Positions 9,286 to 15,107 of a stretch of 37,753 bases of DNA are shown here, in pieces. This stretch comes from CAYZHV01 sp046541355. Its GTDB lineage: Bacteria; Spirochaetota; Spirochaetia; DSM-27196; Alkalispirochaetaceae. The stretch spans positions 1 through 37,753 of the forward strand of contig JBKHDM010000024.1 of NCBI GenBank assembly GCA_046541355.1. Direction: 5' to 3'. The notes beneath the pieces were generated by a model. The model had not been told where the DNA came from, made no database searches, and saw only the letters and a list, made by a program, of their open reading frames with translations. Both the position numbers and the translations under genes were made by a program. Positions within the stretch are counted from its first letter, which is position 1. Each line of letters opens with the position of its first letter.

Positions 9286-10962
9286 TCACTTCTCCGTCAT
9301 GATCTCGACACCGTCCCACTGCTCCGGTGGCGGAGTACCGATGTACCGGCGACTTCGCTCGGCCATGGTGGCGGCTCCCCGGTCCCCCGGGAGCGCCTCT
9401 GCGGCCCGGTCAAAGAGCGTCGCGGCCTCGTCAAACCGACGGTTGTAGTAGAGGCTCATCCCCTCGTTGTGGAGCCTCCACGCCTCGGAAGTCGCTTCGT
9501 CGAGGCTCCGGCGGACGGTATAGATCCGCACACCCCGGGTCTTCCCCTTGACCGCCACCGTATCGAGGAGCCGCCAGGGCAGCTCATCCTTGATGTGGTC
9601 AAAGAGGCTCTCAGCGATGATGAGCTGTTCGCCGTACTTTTTGGTCAACCCCTCGAGGCGACTGGCGAGGTTGACCATGTCGCCGATAACCGTGTAATCC
9701 ATCTTGCGCTCGGTTCCGATGTTTCCGACCGTTACCGTTCCGTAGTTAATGCCCACACCGATCTTGAACTCAGGCTTTCCGAGCTCCCGCTGCTTCTCGT
9801 TGAACTTGTGCAAGCCCTCGGTCATTTCGACGCCGGCGAGCACGGACTGGAGTGGGTCGTCCTCGTGGCTTACCGGAGCACCGAAGAACGCCATGATCGC
9901 GTCACCAATATACTTATCGATCACCCCGTTGCGGCTCATGATGATGTCGACCATTACCGAAAAGTACCGGTTGAGTGAGTCCACCAGGTCGTCCGGCTCC
10001 ATCGCTTCGGAGATCGAGGTAAAGCTCCGGATATCCGAGAAAAGCACTGAGAGCTCCCGGTTTTCCCCGACGAGCATCCCTTCGGGATTCTCGAAGAAAC
10101 GGTCGATGAGCTCCTGGGGGACGTACTTCTGAAAGATGTTTCGGATCTTGTACTCTTTTTTCTGGGAGAGGACCGCCTTGAAGGCGTAGTTCTTGATCTG
10201 GGCGTACGCCTTGTCGAGTTCGCCGATCATGATGTTAAAGGTGTGGGCGAGCTCTCCGGTCTCGTCCTTGTACTCCACCGGCACCCGGGACCCCATGTCG
10301 CTGCTCTCGATGATGGTGCGCATGGTGCCGACTATGCGGCCGATCGGGTTGGTAAGCTGTTGGGAGAGCAGAAACAGCAGGGCTATGGAAGCTGTGAGGG
10401 CGATCACCAGGATTACCCCGCTCTCCCGGATTATCCGCTCCACGTCGCGGTAAAAGGCGGCCCGCTCGTCGGTAACAAGGTAGAAGTAGTCAAAGGGCTC
10501 AAAGAGAAAACCTGTGGCGACCCGTTCGACACCGCCGATCGTGATATCAACCATCCCCGGCGGCTCCTCGGCGTAGAGCTGCGAGAGCCGCGCGCGTTCC
10601 TGTTCTGAGAGCTCGAGTCGGGGCAAGGTGGAGCCGACCAGGCGACCGTTTGCATCGGTTGCGATGATAAGCTCGGACTCGTTACGCATAAGACTCGCGG
10701 CGAAGGAGATGATCCCCGACTGAGTCGCGGCAACCATGTCCTCCCGCTCGGTAAAGCCGTTTTCTACAAGGAGCGCCCACTGGCTGTTTGCATGTTTCTG
10801 GAGTTCCGTCGCTTTAAAGCCGAGAAACTCCTGGGCTATCCGCGTTATGCCACGAGTTGACGAAAAAACCGCCGAGGCCCCGGTGAGTACTATGGTTACC
10901 GCCAGCAGCGGGAGGACTACCGCAACAATTTTCCACCTTACTTTCACCTTTTGCCCCGGCAC
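9286..10962 (-). CDS. Membrane-bound class III adenylate cyclase
   Basis: The 558-residue product (GTG start) has an N-terminal membrane helix (about 9-31), an extracytoplasmic sensor region of Cache type (about 35-175), a second helix (about 180-203), a HAMP-like segment (about 205-255) and a class III cyclase domain (about 295-490). Metal-binding Asp310 (FSDIRSF) and Asp354 (YIGDAIMA) are present. Lys350 and Asp428 (VIGDMVN) are the residues expected for adenine rather than guanine. Asn431 and Arg435 (NLASR) complete the active site. The last 60 residues are TPR-like. It should convert ATP to cAMP in the cytoplasm in response to a periplasmic signal. It is the first gene of an operon of barrel proteins and lipoproteins, whose start codons lie at or inside its stop. 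Confidence 0.93.
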   Translation of the reverse strand: MPGQKVKVRWKIVAVVLPLLAVTIVLTGASAVFSSTRGITRIAQEFLGFKATELQKHANSQWALLVENGFTEREDMVAATQSGIISFAASLMRNESELIIATDANGRLVGSTLPRLELSEQERARLSQLYAEEPPGMVDITIGGVERVATGFLFEPFDYFYLVTDERAAFYRDVERIIRESGVILVIALTASIALLFLLSQQLTNPIGRIVGTMRTIIESSDMGSRVPVEYKDETGELAHTFNIMIGELDKAYAQIKNYAFKAVLSQKKEYKIRNIFQKYVPQELIDRFFENPEGMLVGENRELSVLFSDIRSFTSISEAMEPDDLVDSLNRYFSVMVDIIMSRNGVIDKYIGDAIMAFFGAPVSHEDDPLQSVLAGVEMTEGLHKFNEKQRELGKPEFKIGVGINYGTVTVGNIGTERKMDYTVIGDMVNLASRLEGLTKKYGEQLIIAESLFDHIKDELPWRLLDTVAVKGKTRGVRIYTVRRSLDEATSEAWRLHNEGMSLYYNRRFDEAATLFDRAAEALPGDRGAATMAERSRRYIGTPPPEQWDGVEIMTEK

Positions 10963-11293
10963 ACCTTTAGTAAGGAGATATGGTAAAGATCATACTGATC
11001 CGGGAGCAGGCGATGACGCTGCCGCACTAGCTCCCACCAGGATGGACTATAATCGAACCCTCGGCGATTTGCACGAGTTTTTTACACTTTTTTACCCAAC
11101 AGCACCTCTCTTCGCCCCGTGCTCCGACTGCCCGCACCCGGAGACCGCCTTGACTGGTCCCCGCAGGCGCGGGGATGAACCGCTCCGACTGCCCGCACCC
11201 GGAGACCGCCTGCGAGGGGGTCTGTCCCTTCCGACGGTTCCGTGGTAGCTTTTTGGGTACAGGCTGGCATTGTTGCTCTCTAAAGGAAGTCAA
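10963..11293. other. 331-base gene-free region between the cyclase and a small membrane-protein gene
   Basis: No convincing gene is seen. The region contains T-rich runs at 11078-11094, a TATAAT at 11048-11053 without a matching -35, and the CRISPR-like unit at 11122-11214. Minus-strand frames crossing the unit give peptides such as 'RFIPAPAGTS' and 'HPRACGD', which are familiar false proteins made by translating type I-E CRISPR repeats. A 16-codon frame at 10980-11030 was considered and not called. Confidence 0.7.
11122..11214 (+). CRISPR. Solitary type I-E-like CRISPR repeat flanked by two near-identical spacers
   Basis: The 29-base candidate repeat is 11154-11182. It has the I-E stem TCCCCGC-AGGC-GCGGGGA (7 bp, 4-base loop) and the typical GATGAACCG end. 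The two flanking 32-base segments, 11122-11153 and 11183-11214, are identical over their first 29 bases and differ only in the last three (TGA versus GCG). The period is exactly 61, the sum of a 29-base repeat and a 32-base spacer. No second repeat borders the outer ends, and no cas gene lies in the window. The element therefore looks like a decayed or minimal array remnant. An unrelated 30-base direct repeat around a hairpin is the alternative. Confidence 0.6.
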
Positions 11294-11554
11294 ATGAAGC
11301 GTCTTGGAAGTATTGTGCTGCTGTGCGGCGTGGTGGGCCTCGTCGTCGGCTATCTAATATTCGGCCGGATGGGAAACAGCTACGTTGCGATTTCGACCCT
11401 CATTACCGGAAGCGAGAATATTCTCCAGCGGGCGGCGCGGCGGGTTACGGGGATCGACGAAATGCGAAGAAACATCCTGCTCATGGGAGCGGGAGGGGCG
11501 GTTCTCGGTCTGGTTGCCTCGGGCTTTGCCCCGGGGGGCCGGCGCCGACGCTGA
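11294..11554 (+). CDS. Small two-helix membrane protein
   Basis: ATG 11294 is preceded by AAAGGA 6 bases upstream; a TTG at 11270 is in frame but unsupported. The 86-residue product has two hydrophobic segments (about residues 5-25 and 65-82) joined by a 40-residue polar loop containing 'RRVTGIDEMRRN', and ends in an Arg-rich tail. It is probably a cytoplasmic-membrane hairpin. It lies 9 bases before the acyltransferase gene on the same strand, so the two are likely co-transcribed, hinting at a role in membrane lipid metabolism. No family is recognised. Confidence 0.75.
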   Translation: MKRLGSIVLLCGVVGLVVGYLIFGRMGNSYVAISTLITGSENILQRAARRVTGIDEMRRNILLMGAGGAVLGLVASGFAPGGRRRR

Positions 11555-11563
11555 AAGTAACCA

Positions 11564-12232
11564 GTGTTCGAGCGATTCGTTAACGCCCTGATCAGGGGTG
11601 TTCTCAAGCTTCTGTTCCGCATCGATGGGGATGAGCTCGCCAAGCTGCCCCCGGAAGGCCCGGCAATCCTCGTCTCGAATCACACAACCAACCTCGAGGG
11701 GCCGATCTACTACGTCCTGATCCAACCTCGCAGAGCAACCGGCCTTGCGAAACGGGAGCTCTGGGAGAACCCGGCAACCCGGTTTTTCATGCAGCTGTGG
11801 CAGATGATCCCGGTTACCCGGGGCAGGCCGGACCCGCGGGCGATCCGCCGGGCGCTGCGCGCCCTCGACCGAGGGATGTTTCTCGGTATCGCTCCGGAAG
11901 GAACCCGGAGCAAGGGAGGGGGGCTCCAACGCGGTCTTCCCGGCACGGCGCTCCTCGCCACGGCGAAGCAGGTGCCGATCTACCCTATGGTCCAGTGGGG
12001 GATAACCGACTTTTCGAGAAACATCCGCCGGCTCCGGCGAACGCCGATAACCTTTCGGGTCGGGCCACCTTTTTTCCTGCCGAAACGGGGGGAGCGAAGG
12101 GCGAGTATGGGGGAGCTCCGGCAGATGACCGATGAAATCATGTACCAGCTCGCCCTCCTCCTCCCCGAGGAGCACCGCGGCTACTACGCGGAGGTCTCAC
12201 AGAGGACCGCTCGGTATCTCACCTTTCTCTAA
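11564..12232 (+). CDS. PlsC-type 1-acylglycerol-3-phosphate acyltransferase
   Basis: The 222-residue product (GTG start, weak ribosome site) fits the length of small PlsC-family acyltransferases, which acylate lysophosphatidate to phosphatidate at the inner membrane. Motif I is 'SNHTTNLEGP', giving His40 and Glu45, so the usual HX4D is HX4E here. Motif III is 'APEGTRSKGG' (Glu112, Gly113, Thr114), binding the glycerol phosphate. Motif IV is 'VPIYPM'. Some bacterial relatives also carry Glu at the HX4D position as I recall, so activity is likely but the exact substrate is uncertain. It is convergent with the ArsC-like gene, with only 2 bases between the stops. Confidence 0.88.
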   Translation: MFERFVNALIRGVLKLLFRIDGDELAKLPPEGPAILVSNHTTNLEGPIYYVLIQPRRATGLAKRELWENPATRFFMQLWQMIPVTRGRPDPRAIRRALRALDRGMFLGIAPEGTRSKGGGLQRGLPGTALLATAKQVPIYPMVQWGITDFSRNIRRLRRTPITFRVGPPFFLPKRGERRASMGELRQMTDEIMYQLALLLPEEHRGYYAEVSQRTARYLTFL

Positions 12233-12234
12233 GG

Positions 12235-12573
12235 TCAGCCGAGCAGCTCCTCGAGGCGCTCAGCCTCCGGTAGCACGGCCACGCCCGCGTCGCAGCGCAG
12301 GATCGGGGTTTTGAGCAGCCGCGGCTCCTCGAGAAGCTCCTCACGACTATCGTAGACCATGTAGCCCATCTTTCGCTGTTTGAACGCCTTCGACTCGGTA
12401 TCGATGAGCTCGTCGTGTCCACCCACCGCCGCGGCCACCTCGTCGAGCTCCCGGGGAGCAAGGGATCGCTCCTTCAGATCGACGAACTGATAGGCGATCC
12501 CCCGCTCCTTGAGGTATCGTTCCACTTTCCGGGTCTCCGCGGACTTTTTCGTACCGATAAGCTGCGGTATCAC
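12235..12573 (-). CDS. ArsC/Spx-fold protein lacking the catalytic cysteine
   Basis: The 112-residue product has the length and pattern of the ArsC/Spx thioredoxin-fold family. A first strand and turn (IGTKKSAETRK) precede helix 1. Later come 'DELIDTESKAFKQRKM' and the conserved 'LLKTPILR' segment (about 86-93) that holds the cis-proline. Ser11 (or Thr8, depending on alignment) occupies the place of the nucleophilic cysteine. The only Cys is Cys94 near the end, so arsenate reductase or disulfide chemistry is unlikely. The GTG start overlaps the encapsulin stop as GTGA, which strongly suggests translational coupling with the nanocompartment operon. No encapsulin targeting tail is visible. An adaptor or regulatory role is inference. 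Confidence 0.8.
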   Translation of the reverse strand: MIPQLIGTKKSAETRKVERYLKERGIAYQFVDLKERSLAPRELDEVAAAVGGHDELIDTESKAFKQRKMGYMVYDSREELLEEPRLLKTPILRCDAGVAVLPEAERLEELLG

Positions 12574-13373
12574 GCCTTTCCCTGAAAAAAGAGGGTGGCA
12601 CTGCTGTCGAGGATCCGGTAGGTAAAGGACTCGGTAAAGTAGAGCCTCACCCGATCTTTATCGTGAGAGCTGTAGCCGATGGCGATATCCTGACCGATCA
12701 CCAGCTCCAGGTCGCCTCCCCGCATCGAGACGAGGTAGCAGCTCTCGGTAAAGGTGCTCAGCAGCACCGGGCCTTGGAGGATGTACTCCAGGTGGTGGCG
12801 CAGCGGCCGGCCCTGGACGGAGCTCGAGAGATAGGACCACATCGGCTTGTCCACCACGAGGGCGTAGGGCCCCTCTACCGCCGAGGCGCGAAGCTGGGTT
12901 ACCCCCTCGGCGACGGCCTTGAGAAAGGAAGCGGGATTCTGGTCATACGCCACCGACGGCTGTGAGGAAGCTTCGGCGATGCCGGGAATGTCGGCCTCCC
13001 GGGAGCCCGCGTAGAGAATCCCCTCCTCGAAGGCGGCAATCTTTGTAGCCGCCTCCTCCAGGTTGGACAGATCGATGTCGTCCGCTCCCCGGGCGGCGTT
13101 GTCGAGCTCCCAGATATCGAGGTCAAAGGGAATCCGCACCTCCAGGAGCGGGTGGACCTTGTGAACGCCGTAGTCGGGGATTGCTTTGCCGGAGCCCTTC
13201 ACGATATCGAGGCGTCCGGCGGGGACCGCCCCAAACTGCGGTCCGTAGGGTCCGAGGATGTCGGCGAACTTCCGCGCCGTCAGCAGGCTGCGAAGGACCC
13301 GGGTAGCTTGCCGGTCTATCTCCTCCCAGGCGACGTCGGTAATTGGGGCGAGGTCACGTTTCAGCAGATCCAT
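12570..13373 (-). CDS. Encapsulin shell protein (family 1)
   Basis: The 267-residue product matches family 1 encapsulins (linocin M18 type, HK97 fold) from end to end: an N-terminus beginning MDLLKRDLAP, then 'RKFADILGPYG', 'LDIWELDNAARG', 'EGPYALVVD', 'GGDLELVIGQDIAIGY' and 'RLYFTESFTYRI'. Such shells self-assemble and load cargo by C-terminal tails binding the inner surface. AGAGGAG lies 4 bases before a first ATG (13376, ATGA overlap with the ferritin stop) and 7 bases before a second ATG (13373). I chose the second because of the spacing and because it matches the family N-terminus. The length fits a T=1, 60-subunit shell of about 24 nm. Cargo is encoded directly upstream. Confidence 0.95.
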   Translation of the reverse strand: MDLLKRDLAPITDVAWEEIDRQATRVLRSLLTARKFADILGPYGPQFGAVPAGRLDIVKGSGKAIPDYGVHKVHPLLEVRIPFDLDIWELDNAARGADDIDLSNLEEAATKIAAFEEGILYAGSREADIPGIAEASSQPSVAYDQNPASFLKAVAEGVTQLRASAVEGPYALVVDKPMWSYLSSSVQGRPLRHHLEYILQGPVLLSTFTESCYLVSMRGGDLELVIGQDIAIGYSSHDKDRVRLYFTESFTYRILDSSATLFFQGKA

Positions 13374-13753
13374 CATCTATCTCCTCTCAAGCTTCCTATA
13401 CCGAGGCCTCCGCCGGAGGCCTCGCCTCGTCCCTGTCCACCCTGGTGGCCGTGGCCCTCGGCCTCCTCCTCGAGGGCTGTTATGTCTCCCTCGCTGAAAA
13501 GGTAGGTCCTCAACGTCTCGTCCCACCCCTCCATGTTGCGACGGAGGTACTCGAGGGCCATGCTCGCGTGCTCCATCTCCTCCATCTGGTTGTGCCGGAG
13601 AATGCTTCGGACCTGGTCGTCCGAGGCGAGTTCGATGCGCTGGTTGTACCAGTCGATCGCTTCGATCTCCTCTTTGAGACTCACCAGGATCCGGGTCAGG
13701 TCCCGGATTCGGGGCGAGAGTTCTTCAGGCGGTTCGTGATACTGACTAGACAT
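13373..13753 (-). CDS. Encapsulated ferritin (EncFtn) with C-terminal targeting tail
   Basis: The 126-residue product aligns along its helical part with encapsulated ferritins. Glu29, Glu59 and His62 ('SLKEEIE', 'MEEMEH') correspond to the di-iron ligands, with Trp35-Tyr36 beside the site. EncFtn forms a decameric ring and oxidises Fe(II) inside the shell. After a His/Gly/Gln-rich linker (about residues 97-113), the C-terminus carries the encapsulin targeting peptide core LGIGSLR (about 117-123). AGGAG lies 7 bases before the ATG. It is the first gene of the operon, with its stop overlapping the shell gene start. The family parallel is with the Rhodospirillum rubrum protein, recalled rather than searched. 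Confidence 0.95.
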   Translation of the reverse strand: MSSQYHEPPEELSPRIRDLTRILVSLKEEIEAIDWYNQRIELASDDQVRSILRHNQMEEMEHASMALEYLRRNMEGWDETLRTYLFSEGDITALEEEAEGHGHQGGQGRGEASGGGLGIGSLRGDR

Positions 13754-13845
13754 GGTGTGCTCCTCTTATCCCCACAGCATACATCATTCGCTGTCTCGAT
13801 ATCGCCGGTTTGGCGCTACGAGTCCAGCGTGGGTAGGTTGAATGT

Positions 13846-15015
13846 ATGAAAGACGCGCTACGTGTGGCAATTGAACTGACAGACAGAAAGGTAGATGAAC
13901 TATCCCGGTACCGCGGTGCCCCTGCATTAACCATCTATATGCCCCTCCAGACCCCGACGGCAAAGGCGTCGGGGAAGCAGGAGAACATGATTCGCTTCAA
14001 GAACCTCATCCGACGAGGAGAGGGGTGCATCGAAAGCTACCGGGGTGAGCAGCAACAGCAGCTCGGTACGATGCGAGAGATGCTCGGCGCGCTCAGCTCC
14101 TCCATCGAGGGAGGCGAGCGTCTCTGGGATCCCCAGGCAGCCGCGATTGCGATCTTTCTCGCCCCGGAACAGGTCGACGTTGTACCGCTATCCGTAGATG
14201 TGGAGGAGGAGGTCCTTATCGGCGAGCGCTTCCACCTCAAGCCGCTGTTCTCCGACCGATCCAGCTCGGAGCCTTACTTTCTCCTCGCCCTAGACCTCCA
14301 CGATGTTCGCCTCTACCGGGGTAACAGACGTAATCTCGAGGAGGTGCCTCTCACTCCCGCCCCGAGGCCGTTACCGGAAATTCTCGAGGGCTTTGACTTC
14401 GAACGCTCCCTGAACAAGGCGCCCGGGGGATCGACGGTCTATGTAGGCCACCAGGGGGGTGAGGAGAATCTCACACCCCACATCATCGAGTTCCTCCAGG
14501 AGGTGGACCGCTGCCTGCGGCAGACGATCGGAGAGGGCGACAGCCCGGTCCTCCTCGCCGGCACGGAGAACGTGGTTGGTCACTTTCGACATCATAGCAG
14601 CGTTGCCCGCCTCCACGAGAACCATCTGAAGGGCAGTCCCCGCTCCTTTACCGTTGAGGAGCTCCACCGGCGCAGCCGGGATATGGTACGGCAAGCCGCT
14701 CAGGCGCGAGTCGATCGTGAGATCGAGGCGGTGGAGGAGTATCTCGACTCCCGGCAGGGTGCCCGGGAGTTAGAGGAGATCTGCTCGGCGGCCTTCGAGG
14801 GACGGCTGCAGCTGCTCCTTGTCGCCTCGGACACAGCGGTTCACGGTCTGTTTGACGAGACCTCCGAGCGCCTCGAGCTCGACGAGAGGGGCGAGGACCT
14901 CCTCGACCTCGCCGCCGGCCACGCCTGGAGCAGGGGAACCCGGGTCTATGCGGTGCCCCGGAGCCGGATTCCCCGGGGGCTGCCGGCGGCGGGGCTCGTC
15001 CACGCGACAGCGTGA
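13846..15015 (+). CDS. baeRF-family protein (bacterial release factor-like, family 3 type)
   Basis: The 389-residue product shows the layout of bacterial archaeo-eukaryotic release-factor homologues. An N-domain contains 'APALTIYMPLQTPT'. A central eRF1-like domain has 'YFLLALDLHDVRLYRG' (about 144-160) and 'PVLLAGTENVVGHFR' (about 240-255). A C-terminal L7Ae-like domain contains 'LLLVASDTAVHG'. These proteins are thought to act on ribosomes under stress, but their biochemical role is unsettled. It is transcribed divergently from the encapsulated ferritin gene across 92 bases, so shared stress or iron control is possible. No strong ribosome site precedes ATG 13846. The family call rests on motif recognition. 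Confidence 0.75.
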   Translation: MKDALRVAIELTDRKVDELSRYRGAPALTIYMPLQTPTAKASGKQENMIRFKNLIRRGEGCIESYRGEQQQQLGTMREMLGALSSSIEGGERLWDPQAAAIAIFLAPEQVDVVPLSVDVEEEVLIGERFHLKPLFSDRSSSEPYFLLALDLHDVRLYRGNRRNLEEVPLTPAPRPLPEILEGFDFERSLNKAPGGSTVYVGHQGGEENLTPHIIEFLQEVDRCLRQTIGEGDSPVLLAGTENVVGHFRHHSSVARLHENHLKGSPRSFTVEELHRRSRDMVRQAAQARVDREIEAVEEYLDSRQGARELEEICSAAFEGRLQLLLVASDTAVHGLFDETSERLELDERGEDLLDLAAGHAWSRGTRVYAVPRSRIPRGLPAAGLVHATA

Positions 15016-15032
15016 GACGCACAGCCGTACCG

Positions 15033-15049
15033 CTCCCGGAAAACCGGAG
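15033..15049 (+). terminator. Weak hairpin after the baeRF gene
   Basis: CTCCCGG-AAAA-CCGGAG can pair with one bulged C. There is no T run after it, so any terminator function would need a factor or be partial. Confidence 0.25.
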
Positions 15050-15107
15050 AAAGCCCGGGGGGGATGAGCAACTGCAGGGCGCTCACAATAGCTGTTACAC
15101 TGAAAGA

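Noticed and set aside
10980..11030. 16-codon frame after AAGGAG
   Set aside because: Spacing of only 2 bases between the AAGGAG and the ATG, very short product, and no sign of conservation.
11041..11060. TATAAT at 11048 as a promoter and 'GGTTCGATTATAG' as part of a tRNA on the minus strand
   Set aside because: No acceptable -35 at 16-18 bases, and no acceptor or anticodon arms can be folded around the T-loop-like bases.
11027..11293. Minus-strand frames giving peptides such as 'RFIPAPAGTS' and 'HPRACGD'
   Set aside because: These peptides are typical of translated type I-E CRISPR repeats; no ribosome site and no family resemblance support a gene.
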